Assembly: GCA_965240325.2 (NCBI GenBank)
Contig: OZ251244.1
Span: 992,001 to 1,056,000, forward strand
Direction: 5' to 3'
DNA: 64,000 nucleotides
DNA from: Rebecca billardiae RCC1528
Taxonomy: Eukaryota > Haptophyta
The notes under the pieces were generated by a model. The model did not search any database. It worked only from the letters and a program-made list of their open reading frames with translations, and had not been told where the DNA came from. Positions 40,283-51,073 of this stretch are shown here, one piece after another. How positions within the stretch are numbered: the first letter of the stretch is position 1; every line of letters starts with the position of its first letter. A program made the translations under genes and the position numbers.

Positions 40283-40528
40283 CGTGCCTGCCGGTGGGCA
40301 GTCGGCGGGTCGCGCGCGCCACGCGGCTGGAGCGTTGGCCAGAGGCGCCCGACCGGGCTCGCGACGGCTCGACTCCCCTCGCTGATCAGACCCGGGTGAC
40401 TTACAAACGGCGCTTACTCGCTTTTGTAGGAAAAGAGAGAGAGTTACCCGCCCTCGGCCCTGGTCCCACATCAGAACGATGGCGGAGGGACTCCTGATGA
40501 GTCCAGGATGAGTCAATGACGCAGATCA

Positions 40529-43500
40529 TCAGTGATGCATGACGGCGAACAGGTCGGAGCCGCGGCGTTGGAACGCGGGCGGCGGCAGCCGCGTCGCCGG
40601 CGGCGTCTCGACGGCGCGCGCGGCGAACGCGAGCGCGGTGAGCAGCCCCTGGCCGTGAGCGAGCGCGATGCACAGAAGCCAGACGAGGACGCCCGCCGAG
40701 CCCGCCGTGGACATCTTCTCGCCCGCGCCGGCGGAGCCGGCCTGCGCCCACGCGCCGAGCTCCGACGCGAAGAGCGCGGTCTGCAGCACAAGCCGCACGC
40801 CGAGCGACGCGAGCACCACCAGCTCCGGCACGCAGCCGTCCGCCTGCGCGAGCTGGCGCATCGCCTCGCGCCGCGAGGTGCGGGCGCCGTGCCGACCGAC
40901 CGCGCCGCCGCCGGGCGCGGGCGCCGTGAAGCTGCCGCCGTCCGCGTCCGCAGCGCCCGCGGCTCCCCGGCGGCTCGCCGCGTCTCCCGCGTACTGCGCG
41001 CTCGGCGCGGCGGGCAGCGTCCGCGCGCTCGCGTCGGCCGCGCCCGCCGCCGCGGCCGAGCGGCTAAGCACGGCGCCGGCGGCAAGGGCGGCGAGCACGA
41101 GCGCGCACAGGTTAAAGGCGAGCTCGAACGCCAGCTGCGGCACGCCGCCGATGATCCAGATCGAGTACATGTACTCAGGCATCAGCGCTCTGGGCGGCGG
41201 CGCGGGCGGGCGGAGCGCGAACGGCAGCGTGCCCAGCGCACACAACGCGCCGATCAGAGCGGCGGCTCGCGAGCAGCGCGGGCGCCACGGGCGCGCCGCC
41301 GCGGCGGTGGTGGCGGCGGCGGCGGCGAAGGCGGGCCGTGGCCTCCTCGCCGCGCCGCCGCTCGGCGAGCCCTCAACGAGCACGGCGCGCGCGGCCGCGA
41401 GCAGCGCGGCGCTGCGCCGGCCGGGCGCGCGCGCGGCCCTCGACGGCAGCAAGGGCTCAGCCGCGCCGCGCGGCCCAGACCGCTCCCCCGCCGCGCCCGG
41501 CGGTGTGTCATCGCCGTGCCCGCCGGTCTGGCTGGGCATGCCGCCCGTCGTGGGCGCGAGCGCGCCCGCCGAGCCCGCGGAGAGCAGCGAGCGCTCGCTG
41601 CCGAAGCCCTCACCGCCGCGCTCGGCGCGCTGCTGCTCGGCGCCGCCGCCGCCGCCGCCGAGGCGGAAGGTCAGGAGCAGGCTGCTGAGGCGCGCCGCGT
41701 TGGCCAGCGCCCAGAGGCAGCGGTGCGTGGCCGAGCCGGGCGCGCTCGCGGCCGCGCGCGAGCACAGGAGGCAGAGCGCGGAGAAGAGCAGCTGCGCGCG
41801 CAGCAGCACGAGCGCCGGCGCCGGGAGCAGCCGGCAGCCTTCGAACGCGCCGCCGAGCGCGCGCACCCAGCGGCTGGCACCGGCGGCGCGCGCGGCGCGC
41901 GCGAGCTTGGCGCGCGCGGCCGGGCACACGGCGCGCACGGCGCCGCGCGCCGCGGCGGGCAGCGCGAGCGCGGCGCACGCGCCGAGGGAGGCGACGAGGC
42001 ACCCCGAGGAGAAGGCGGCGCACACCGCCCGGAGCCCCTCCGCGTCCATCGCCATCAGCACCGCCGACGAGCCGAGGATCAGCGGGAACGACGCGCCGAG
42101 CGTGATCGCGATCGCGCGAGATGCAATCTCGGGATGGTGGTCGTACGCGGTCGCAAGCGCCGCGATCCACGGCGCGGTCGGCAGCAGACCGTAAATCCAT
42201 GCGAGGCTGGACCACGCGGCGGGCCCGGGGAGCGCGCCGCCGCCGCCGCCGCCGCCGCCGCGCGCCGGCACCAGCTGTGTCAGGCCGTACGAGACGACCG
42301 GCACCACGGCGAGCTTGATCACCACGAGCGCCGCCACAGCCAGCCACCCCAGCTGCTGCTCCGCCCTCGCCCCCGCCGCGGCCGCGGCCGAGCGCGCCGC
42401 GCCCGCCGGCCTCGCGAGGCTCAGCCCGAGGGTGAAGAGAGCCGTCCCCGGGAACGCGCCGCCCAGCACGCCGAGCACCTCGTCGGCGAAGCGCGGCAGC
42501 GCGCGCCGCTCCCCGCCGGGCGCGGCGCCCGTCGTCGTCGCGCCGAGATCGTCGAGATCGTGCCGGAGGGTGCGGAGATTGTAGTGGAGATTGAGAGCGA
42601 GCCCGGCCGCGACCGCGACCGTCGAGATGTTGGTGACGAGCGAGAGTCCGGTGGAGCACAGGACCGAGGCGGCGCGCGCGAGCGGCTCGAGGGCGGCGCG
42701 CAGCCGGCGCGCGCGCCGCGCGCGCGCGGGCTCGCGCGGCACCGCGCCCCGGGACGCGTCCTCCTCGTCCTCGTCGCGATCTGAGCCAGCTCGGCCCGAG
42801 GCGGTGGCGCGGCCGGCGGCGCCGCCGCCGCCGAGCGGCCGCGGACGCAGCGGCTGCGCGTCGACGGCCGCGAGCAGCCCGAGCAACGAGTCGGTCGAGT
42901 CGCTCGCATCCACCGCCCCCACCTCGTCGGCGGGCTCGCCGCCGTCGAGGGCACGCAGCTCGGCCGGGCGGAGCGGCGCGCAGCAGCCGCGCTCGGCCGC
43001 GTCCGCGGCGCGCTCGGCGCGGAGCGGCGGCGCCGCGCGCTCCGAGCCGGCGCCACCGGTGCCGTCGCACTGCGCGGGCACCGCCTCGAGCGACGCCGCC
43101 GAGCGCCGACCGCTGCCCGAGCCATCGTCGGCATCGCTGGCGGCGCTGGCGGCGGCGGCGGCGCGCAGTGCGCGCGGGGCGGATGTGCCCGCCCCGAACG
43201 CGAGCGAGGCCATGAGCGAGCTCAGCATGGCGGTGCTCGGCGCGGCGGAGACGCCGCCCTTGGGCGGCGGCTTGCTCGCGTCCAGGTCCATCAGCGCGAA
43301 GAGCAGCGGGTTCACCGCGAGGCTCTGCAGCGCCGAGAGCAGCACGACCTGGCCGGTGAGCGACGGGAGGAGCGCCTGCATCAGCGGCATCCCGAACGCA
43401 ATGTCGTTGCCGCAGGTGGCGAGCAGCCCGCCCAGGCCGACGGAGCACAGGCGCGAGCCGCGGAGCAGCCGCGCCGTGACCAGCCCGCCCAGCGCCGCCG

Positions 43501-43747
43501 TGAGCAGCTTGCTCAGCAGCATCGCCAGCAGGAAGAGCACGTTGATCGACGCGAGGTCGATCGTCGCCATCGACCGGAAGAGCATCGCCGGCAGCGCGAC
43601 GAACGAGACGAAGTGCGAGAGGGCCGCCGAGTCGAGCTCGGGGTGGCTCACGCCCGTCGTGTACCCGACGAGCAGCACGCTCGCCTGCACGCCGAGCACG
43701 CGCAGCAGCACGAGGCTGTCGCCCGCCGGCTGCGCGTCCGCCGCCAT
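40529..43747 (-). CDS. GPR155: GPR155/LYCHOS-like membrane protein (auxin-carrier fold)
   Basis: Intronless, 1,072 residues from the ATG at 43747. The N-terminal transporter-like half has ALSHFVSFVALPAMLFRSMA, ATCGNDIAFGMPLMQALLPS and later WIYGLLPTAPWIAALATAYD, the conserved blocks of the PIN/GPR155 membrane-transport family, split by a ~200-residue Ser/Ala/Glu-rich loop. The C-terminal half has further helices (ELVVLASLGVRLVLQTALFA, VLVWLLCIALAHGQGLLTAL), consistent with the fused 7-helix GPCR-like part of GPR155. I do not see a DEP domain at the C-terminus. Human GPR155 is a lysosomal cholesterol sensor that signals to mTORC1; whether the algal protein senses sterol is unknown. Long low-complexity loops make the exact helix count uncertain. 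Confidence 0.82.
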   Translation of the reverse strand: MAADAQPAGDSLVLLRVLGVQASVLLVGYTTGVSHPELDSAALSHFVSFVALPAMLFRSMATIDLASINVLFLLAMLLSKLLTAALGGLVTARLLRGSRLCSVGLGGLLATCGNDIAFGMPLMQALLPSLTGQVVLLSALQSLAVNPLLFALMDLDASKPPPKGGVSAAPSTAMLSSLMASLAFGAGTSAPRALRAAAAASAASDADDGSGSGRRSAASLEAVPAQCDGTGGAGSERAAPPLRAERAADAAERGCCAPLRPAELRALDGGEPADEVGAVDASDSTDSLLGLLAAVDAQPLRPRPLGGGGAAGRATASGRAGSDRDEDEEDASRGAVPREPARARRARRLRAALEPLARAASVLCSTGLSLVTNISTVAVAAGLALNLHYNLRTLRHDLDDLGATTTGAAPGGERRALPRFADEVLGVLGGAFPGTALFTLGLSLARPAGAARSAAAAAGARAEQQLGWLAVAALVVIKLAVVPVVSYGLTQLVPARGGGGGGGGALPGPAAWSSLAWIYGLLPTAPWIAALATAYDHHPEIASRAIAITLGASFPLILGSSAVLMAMDAEGLRAVCAAFSSGCLVASLGACAALALPAAARGAVRAVCPAARAKLARAARAAGASRWVRALGGAFEGCRLLPAPALVLLRAQLLFSALCLLCSRAAASAPGSATHRCLWALANAARLSSLLLTFRLGGGGGGAEQQRAERGGEGFGSERSLLSAGSAGALAPTTGGMPSQTGGHGDDTPPGAAGERSGPRGAAEPLLPSRAARAPGRRSAALLAAARAVLVEGSPSGGAARRPRPAFAAAAATTAAAARPWRPRCSRAAALIGALCALGTLPFALRPPAPPPRALMPEYMYSIWIIGGVPQLAFELAFNLCALVLAALAAGAVLSRSAAAAGAADASARTLPAAPSAQYAGDAASRRGAAGAADADGGSFTAPAPGGGAVGRHGARTSRREAMRQLAQADGCVPELVVLASLGVRLVLQTALFASELGAWAQAGSAGAGEKMSTAGSAGVLVWLLCIALAHGQGLLTALAFAARAVETPPATRLPPPAFQRRGSDLFAVMHH

Positions 43748-44003
43748 GGCCTACAATATGACGCGTGATGCGGTGACGGCCGGGCAAATTGCAAATTCGC
43801 GGGCCTTCGGCGGGCTTCGCATTGTCAGCTTCGAACTCGCTGCCACTGCAACACTTGAATCACGTTGCAACAATAAGCGGAAAGTCATCATGTGAAGCCG
43901 CGGCGAGGACACGGACGAAAATAGCGGCAGGCAGCCACGGTTCGACTCCACGACTCTGGCGCCGGCCCGCGCGCCACACGGCGCGGCGGGTGCGGCCGCG
44001 CCC

Positions 44004-44384
44004 CTAGCGCGGCTGGCGCGGGAAGTTGAGCGCGGCCCTCGCCACGCCCGCCACCCCGCGCGCGCGCGCCGACAGGTACTCCGCGCTCAGCGCCTCCGCC
44101 GTGTTCTCGGACGCGCGCAGCTCGGCGACCAGCCCTCTGATCGTCGCGCCGAACGCGTCGGACAGGCGCTCCTCCATCACGGCGCGCTCGCGGCGCTCGG
44201 CGGCGAGCTGCGCCTCGAGCGAGGCGAGCCGCTCGGCTACGGTGGCGCGCGAGGAAGAGAGGAGGAACGAGAGCCGTGCGTTCTCCTCGCGCAGCCGGCG
44301 CGCGTCGTTGCGCGCGTCGCGCGCATCCGTCTCGAGGGCGCGCATCGCCGAGCGCATGCGCGCGAGCTCGGCGGCGGCGGCCGC

Positions 44385-44415
<31 letters not shown>

Positions 44416-45444
44416 GCGTCGGCGGGCTCGTCGGCGTCGGCGGCGTCGGGCGCGTCAGCCTCGCCGTCCGACTCCGCGTAGCCCTCGAGCTCGGCGTCGG
44501 CGTACGCGTGTTGCAGCTCCTCCAGCAGCACCTGCGCCGCCTTGGCCGCGCGGCGCAGCACGTTGGCGCGCACCGACTCGCCGAGCGTGATTCGCTTGGT
44601 GAACGTCACGTCGGCGAAGACGGCGACGTCGACGAGCTGGAGCATGGCGCCGTCCGGGGCGGCGGCGTCGAGGAGGGCGGAGGCGCTCGGCAGCGTCGCG
44701 TCGCCCTCGGAGCGCGCGCTGCCGCCGCCGCCGCCTGCCGTCGCGGCGGCGCCCGCGCGCGGCAGACAGGGCGCGCTGCCGGCGGACGGCGGCGCGATCG
44801 GCGGCGGAGTGGCCGAGCGGCCTCGGAGCCGCTCGGGGTCGGCGGGGGCGGGCGGCGCGGTGCGGCGCGAGGCCGGCGGCGCCGTGGGCGGCGGCGGCGG
44901 CACGGGCGGCCTGCCACCGCCGCCGCCGCCCGCGCCCACCGCGCTGAACACCCACACCTCCTCCAGCGCCGCGTGCTTTCCGCTCGGCACGTCAAGCGAC
45001 TGCGCGCGCCGCTCGAGCACGAGGGTGGTCGGGGAGAGCGTGTGCAGCGCGTGCGCGACGGAGACGGAGGTCTCCGCGGGGAGGAGCGGCTTGGGCGGGA
45101 GGCGCATGCGCATCTGCACCTCCCGCCGCACCGTGCGCACGCCCGACGCGCCGCCCTCCGCCGCGCCCTGCCACTCCCCAGCCTGCACCTGTTCGTATCC
45201 CATGCGGCGCGCGAGCCGGCGGCCAAACGCTCCGCGGGGCTCGTCAATCTCACGGAGGGCCTTCCGGCAGAAGGAGAGCGGCACGGCGAGGCGCTGGCGG
45301 CAGGCGAGCTCGCGCGCGTCTGGCGCGCCGCGGAGCGCGCTCACGCCCTCGGGCAGCGCGGGCTGCGTCGGCGCCGCGCTCTCGGCCGCGCCGCCGCCGT
45401 CGGTTGAGGGCGCGGGCGACGATGATGGCCGCTGCTGCCGCTGC

Positions 45445-45477
<33 letters not shown>

Positions 45478-45626
45478 AGCTGCTGCGCGACGCTGACGCT
45501 CGGCACGCCGGGCGCGGCGCCGGCGGGCAGCAGCGGCGACGCCTCCCTGGGCAGGCTCGAGCCCGACGCCCCGGGGAAGCTGCCGCCGCCCGTGGACGGC
45601 GCGCGGCCGCCCGCCGCGCGCGGGCT

Positions 45627-45694
<68 letters not shown>

Positions 45695-46673
45695 GCTGCG
45701 CTGCAGACGACACTGAGCCTGCGAGCGACGAGTCGTCGTCCGAGCACTCGCTCCCGCCGGCGGCCGCGCCGCCGCCGCCGCCGCCGCCGAAGAGCGCGCC
45801 GAGCCGCGCCCGCGGGCCGTGCCGCTTCGAGCCGCTCGTGCTCCCGCCCTCCGACGGCGGCTGCGCCAGCGCGGGCTGCGCCTCGCGCAGCCAGCGCGAA
45901 CTGACCGTCAGTCGCAGCCGGCCCGCGCAGTGCTCGAACGCGAGGTCGAGGTCGGCGGGCGCGGAGGAGACCGAGGCGATGGTGGCGAGGTCGAGCGGCG
46001 CGACGAACTTGCGCACGCCCGACCCCGCCGGCGCGTGCAGCTTGAGCACGAACGTGCTCAGCTTGGGCGCGCACCGGAGCGCCGCCAGCGACTGCCCTGC
46101 CGCCGCCGGCCCGGCGCCGCCCGTCGGCGCCGCCGCGTAGAGCGTCGCGACGAGCGAGGCGGGCCCTTCCCAGCGCGCGCCGTGCGCGCGCGCCGAGCCC
46201 CCGCGCGCGGTCGCGCCCACCTCCACCTCGCCCAGCCGCACCTTGTGCGGCCCGCGCACCCACGTGAGCGCCGCGCGCGTGCCCGGCGCCGCCGGCACGT
46301 CGAGCGTCGCGGCGAGCTGCTCGCACGTGAAGAGGAAGCGGAGCTTGGCCGAGCCGGAGATGGGCCGCGTGAGCCGCTCGAGGATCGCGCCGCGCGCGCG
46401 CGCCTCGGGCCGCTCGGCCATGCCGACGACCGCGTGGGTTTCGTCGGCGTTGGCCACGCCGCCGCCGCCGCCGCCTTGGCCCGACGAGTTGCTTGCTTTC
46501 GCGCCGGGCTTGATCCTCTTCGGTGCTCTGTGCACGCTACAAAGCACGATGGCGGAACGGCCACGACGGCGCGCTGGACATCTCGAGTCGTCTGTCGACT
46601 CGATGGCACTGCTCATCAGCAGCACGGCCATCACGCGAGTGCCTCGGCACTCGCACTCCCACGCGTCGGCCAC
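44004..46673 (-). CDS. Possible NT-C2 domain, homopolymer-rich coiled-coil protein
   Basis: Single frame of 889 residues; the start may be 46673 or the later ATG at 46421 (MAERPEARARGAILERL). Residues ~100-270 (KLRFLFTCEQLAATLDV, LTWVRGPHKVRLGEVEVG, FVLKLHAPAGSG, LDLATIAS) resemble the NT-C2 domain of EEIG1/EHBP1 and plant PMI1 proteins, which bind membranes or cytoskeletal partners. There follow a Gln run (CTG repeat near 45447-45477) and a run of ~20 Gly (CCG repeat near 45628-45688). A conserved-looking block (FADVTFTKRITLGESVRANV) and a C-terminal coiled coil of ~110 residues (LREENARLSFLLSSSRATVA, LEAQLAAERRERAVMEERLS) finish it. Domain identity is tentative. Confidence 0.7.
45447..45690. 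repeat. CTG and CCG trinucleotide repeats inside a coding frame
   Basis: (CTG)n at 45447-45477 codes for glutamine on the minus strand, and (CCG)n at about 45628-45688 codes for glycine. Both are in frame and therefore length-variable without breaking the gene. Confidence 0.9.
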
Positions 46674-46840
46674 TCAACACGTCGGCCATGCTGCGGCAGC
46701 AGTACGGTGCAACTTGCGGCCCCGGCAGGCGGGCGGGCACCGGTAGGGCGCGGCGTTCGCGCGGCGCGCGGCCTCCAGCCGGCGGAGGGCTCGCCGCCGA
46801 GGCGAGGCCGCGTGCCCGCTGCACGGCCACCGGCCCGCGC

Positions 46841-48977
46841 CTAGTCCGCCGTGCCGACGAACGACGGCGCCGCCTGCCGGTACACGCCCGCGTCCGCGTC
46901 CGCGAACGCGCGCTCCGCCTCCTCGCGGTGCCGCGCGCGCCACTCGTCGTCCAGCCGGTCCGGGAGCTCGCCCATCGGCCCGGACGGGCGGAAGGAGTAG
47001 AGGTAGGCGAACTGCGCGGGGAACACGAGGTACTGCAGCACCGGCTTCCAGAAGAAGGTCAGGTACGACTTCCAGTTGGTGCCGCGCGCGTCGTGCGGCG
47101 ACCAGGGCGTGTCAAACAGGTTGATGATCAGGTCAGACGCGAGCCGAGATAGAATCTGGACGACGGCGGTGCGGCCGATGCGCGCGCGGTAGTAGGCGGC
47201 GAGCGCGGCGCGCACGCGCTCGTCCGCGCTCCCGCCCTCCTCCGCGCCCAGCGCGAGCGCGAGCTCCTCCGCCAGCACGTACGCGTCCTCCACCGCCTGG
47301 CAGCCGCCCTGCCCCAGGTTGGGCATCATCGGGTGGACCGCGTCGCCAAGCAGGGTGACGCAGCCGTCCGTCCACGAGCGGAAGAGCTCGGGGCGGCGGT
47401 CGTACAGGTCGCGCTGCTCGACCGACTCCTCGGGCGTGAGCGAGAGCACGTGGTGGATCTCGTCCGACCAGCCGGCGTGCAGGCCCTGCGGGCAGCGCCG
47501 TGCCGCGCGCGCGCGAGCGCGCACGCGCCGTCAGCGACAGGCAGAGGCGCGCGCGCGGCGCGGGGCGCGGGGCGCGCGCCGCGGTGCGTACGGCGGCATG
47601 GAGCGCGCGGCCAGGTGCACGCACACGCGCGCGCCGGGCGGCTGCCATGCCGCGCGCTGTGCGTGGGCGCGTGCCAGCGAGGCTCTCATTTTTGTATTCA
47701 TTTCGCGCCGTTTTTTTTTGTGCGCACCTTGAGATAATCGAGAACCGAGTCGGGGCCCGCGCCGTCGGCGCCGGGCGCGCCCGCGGCGTCGGTGCCCCAG
47801 CCGCTGCGCGCGCGCTTCATGCCGGGCGGCGTGGCGAAGAAGGCGTACCTGCCGTGGCGCGCGCGCGCGGGCGCGCGGGCGGGGCGCGCGGGTGGGCTGA
47901 GCTGAGCGAGGCGCGCGCCGCGCGGCCGGCCCCCGCCTGGTAGTGGTAGTGGTAGGGTTTAGGGTTAGGGTTAGGGTTAGGGTGGGTTAGCCCCCGCGCC
48001 TAGTGCAAAGGTGCGCGCGCGCCGCACCACTGCACGCGGCCCTGCCCGACGTCGGAGGTGACAAAGTAGCGCTTCGGCCCGATGTACACCTTGTACCCGG
48101 TCTCGTAGTAGTCGGGCAGCCGCATCACCGCCTCGCCCGCGTACACCGTGTAACCCGAGTAGGTGCAGCCCTGGCGGGTCGTGCCGCCGTCGCGCGGCTT
48201 CTTGAGCTCCTCGCCGTACATCTGCGCGCGCACGGAGGACCAGATGCCGTCGGCGCCGACGAGCGCGTCGTGGCGCACGGTGCGCCCGTCGGAGAGGCGC
48301 ACGTGCACGCCGCCCCCCGCCCCGCCCTGCTCGTACCCCAGCACCTCCACGCCGTTCCGGATAAAGTCCGGCTTGAGCTCCGCGCACGCCGCGAGGAGCA
48401 GCTCCTGCAGGTCCGGCCGGTCGATCACGCCCGTGTACGGGAGGCCCCACAGCTTGGCGCACGCGCGGAGCGGGAAGCGGACGTACCAGTCGGCGCGCTC
48501 GCTCGGGTCCCACAGGTACGCGAGCGAGTCGCCGCCCAGCTGGAAGCCCGACGCGCGCAGCCCGTCCTTGATGCCGCACGCGCGAGTGCCCGTGAAGGTG
48601 AACTTGCTGAGCACGCGGCGGAAGAGCGGCTCGTCGACGGCGTGGAGCGTGGAGAGCGCGTTCGAGGCGAACTGGATGGGCCCGCCGAACCGGCGGAACT
48701 CGTCCGTCCGCTCGTACACCGTCACGTCGATGCCCTTCTTCAGCAGGCAGAGCGCGGTGCACAGGCCGCCGACGCCGCCGCCCGCGACAGCGACGTGTGC
48801 GCGCGGCGCGCCGGATGCGTCGGCGGCGGCGTCGGCGGCGGCGAGGCGCGGCGCGGCGCGCGCGCCGACGCGGCGCGCCACGCCGCGGAACATCGGGCGC
48901 GCCACGCTCGCGCCGCCCGCCACCGCCGCCGCGCAGCACGCGAGGACCGCCACGAGTGCTGCGCCCATGGCGGTCAT
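46841..48977 (-). CDS. ZEP: Zeaxanthin epoxidase, 3 exons, plastid-type leader
   Basis: Exons (minus) 48977-48028, 47848-47728, 47485-46841; 571 residues. The leader MGAALVAVLACCAAAVAGG is hydrophobic, followed by an Arg-rich transit-like stretch. FAD-monooxygenase motifs: VAVAGGGVGGLCTALCLLKK (dinucleotide fold), DALVGADGIWSSVR (DG motif), and LLGDAVHPMMPNLGQGG (GD motif). The ZEP-specific blocks GGPIQFASNALSTL, YSGYTVYAGEAV and IGPKRYFVTSDVGQGRVQWY are present; the last is restored only by splicing exon 1 (…VQ-TG) to exon 2 (G-TAC…). The enzyme epoxidises zeaxanthin in the xanthophyll cycle at the thylakoid. No C-terminal FHA domain is present, unlike land-plant ZEP. It is head-to-head with HslU, 339 bp apart. 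Confidence 0.88.
47953..47990. repeat. Interstitial telomere-type repeat in ZEP intron 1
   Basis: One TTTAGGG and three further TTAGGG units in tandem, then GTGGGTTAG, preceded by three GGTAGT units. They lie in the 179-nt intron 48027-47849, where the transcript reads as repeated CCCUAAC. Confidence 0.95.
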
Positions 48978-49316
48978 TTAATGAGCGCGCTTTCCCGGGT
49001 CGGTGGGCGAGCTGAAAAGCGATGACCAGCCGAACGAAGGCGGGTAAAACGGGCCTGATGCCCAAGGAGGCAAGGACTTACGACTGCTCAGGTACATTCG
49101 TGCGTATTCGGACATATATGGATTCGCGAGTGCCCGCGCGAGAACTCTCCCGCCGTCGAGCGTCCGAGATGAAGCGTCACCCTGCCGCCGCCGCTGCGGG
49201 GCGCGCGCCCGGACCAGGGCAAGCGAGAGCTCCTGCTTGCTTTGCTGGCAGACGCGCTGTGTGAGCAAGCGGCCTGCTGCTGCACGCCGCGCGCGGGGGT
49301 GACGGCAGTCGGCGCG
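48978..49316. promoter_or_regulatory. Divergent ZEP/HslU promoter region
   Basis: 339 bp between the two start codons. An ACATATATGG run near 49111-49120 is the only TATA-like element; co-regulation is inferred from arrangement only. Confidence 0.35.
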
Positions 49317-51032
49317 ATGCTGAGCGCGTGTGCGACGGCGATGCGCGGGGTGGCGCGCGCGCCGCGCGGCGGCGCGGCGCACGCCTCGGCGCGCGCCACG
49401 CTCGCCGCCGCGCGGCGGCTCTCCTCCGAGGCCGTGCAGCGCGCGGCGCCGCCACTGCCCGAGTTGCCCGACCTGCACGCGGCCGACGACGGCGCGGCAA
49501 AGGACGAGGGGCTGAAGCCGCGCGAGGTGGTGAAGCAGCTCGACCGGTACATCATCGGACAGGCCGACGCGAAGAAGGCCACCGCCGTCGCCATCCGCAA
49601 CCGCTGGCGAAGGCTGCAGGTGCCGCCGCCGCTGCGCGATGAGATCACACCAAAGAACATTCTCATGATCGGACCCACCGGCGTGGGCAAGACGGTGCGC
49701 GCGCGCGGCGCGCGCGCGGCGCGCGTGGCGCGCGCGCGTGCTCGCCTCACGCCCCGCCCTCCCCGCCCGCGCCCGCCGCCCGCCGCCGCGCAATCTCGCG
49801 CGCAGGAGATTGCGAGACGGCTCGCCAAGCTGATCGGCGCGCCCTTCATCAAGGTCGAGGCCACCAAGTTCACCGAGGTGGGGTTCGTCGGGCGCGACGT
49901 GGAGCAGATCATCCGGGACCTGGTGGACCACGCCATCCTGATGGTCCGCGCGCAGCTCGTCGAGAAGAAGCGCGCCGAGATCGCCATCAAGGTCGAGGAG
50001 AAAATCCTCGACCAGCTCGTCGGCGAGAACTCGACGACCAACCGCGACTCCTTCCGCGGGCTGCTGCGGCAGGGGCTGCTCGACTCGCGCACGATCGACG
50101 TGGAGGTGCCCGAGCCGCGCCGGCAGTCGGGCTTCGACCCCGCCTCGCCCAATGGCAACTCGCAGCCCATGAACGAGATCATCCTGCGCTTCGACAAGCT
50201 GCTGCAGCAGGGCGGCCGGCGCTCGGAGCGGCGGCAGATGACGATCGCCGAGTCGCGGCCGGTGCTGGAGGAGGTGTTCTCGGACAAGATGATCTCGGAC
50301 GAGGACGTGAAGAAGGCGGCGGTGCACGCGGTCGAGCAGGAGGGCATCGTCTTCATCGACGAGATCGACAAGATCTGCTCGCGCACCGAGTACCGCGGCT
50401 CGGCGGACGCGTCCTCGGAGGGCGTACAGCGAGATCTGCTGCCGCTGATCGAGGGCTCGACCGTCTCGACCAAGCATGGCAACATCAACACGGACCACAT
50501 CCTCTTCGTGTGCTCGGGCGCGTTCCACCAGTGCAAGCCCTCCGACCTGCTCGCCGAGCTGCAGGGCCGCCTCCCCATCCGCGTCGAGCTGCAGCAGCTG
50601 TCCGAGGACGACCTCTACCGGATTCTGACCGAGCCGGAGACGTCTTTGGTCAAGCAGCAGGTGGCGCTGATGCAGACGGAGGCGGTCGAGCTGAGCTTCA
50701 CGGACTGCGCGCTGCGCCGGATCGCGCAGCTCGCCGCGCAGGTCAACCGCGACGTGGAGAACATCGGCGCGCGCCGGATACACACCATCATCGAGCGGTG
50801 CGCGCGCGCCGCGCCGCCGCGCCGCGCCGCGCCGCGCCCGTGCCGCGCCGCGCCGCCGGGCTGAGCGGTGCGCCGGGCGCGCGCGACGGCGTGTGCGCGC
50901 AGCGTGATCGAGGAGATCTCCTTCTCGGCGTGCGAGCACGTGGGCGAGGAGATCGAGGTGGACGCCGCCTTTGTCGACCGGCAGGTCGGCGACATGGTGA
51001 CCAAGACAGACCTCTCGCGCTTCATCCTCTGA
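49317..51032 (+). CDS. HSLU: HslU (ClpY) ATPase, mitochondrial-type, 3 exons
   Basis: Exons 49317-49694, 49806-50797, 50903-51032; 499 residues. The N-terminus (MLSACATAMRGVARAPRGG) is Arg/Ala/Ser-rich without acids, a typical mitochondrial presequence. HslU features follow: REVVKQLDRYIIGQADAKKA, Walker A GPTGVGKT at the exon 1/2 junction, KVEATKFTEVGFVGRDVEQI, Walker B GIVFIDEIDKICS, sensor block HILFVCSGAF, QGRLPIRVEL, and the C-terminal DLSRFIL that docks into HslV. Intron 1 is 111 nt, in frame and without stop; intron 2 is phase 2. HslU unfolds proteins for the HslV peptidase in the mitochondrial matrix. The start is the first ATG in frame. HslV is not in the window. Confidence 0.95.
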
Positions 51033-51073
51033 GCGGGAGATCGCAACCTCCCCGCGAGATCGCAATCTCCCGC
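51033..51073 (+). other. Inverted repeat just after the HslU stop
   Basis: GCGGGAGAT at 51033-51041 pairs with ATCTCCCGC at 51065-51073 (9 bp perfect, loop 23 nt). Its position, one base past the stop codon, suggests a 3'-UTR structure. Function unknown. Confidence 0.6.

Noticed and set aside
43900-43980. tRNA-like GGTTCGACTCC motif near 43939
   Set aside because: The flanking bases cannot form a T-stem or an acceptor stem, so it is not a tRNA.
47953-47990. Telomere repeat taken as a chromosome end
   Set aside because: It lies between two exons of one gene whose spliced frame is intact, with genes continuing on both sides; it is interstitial.
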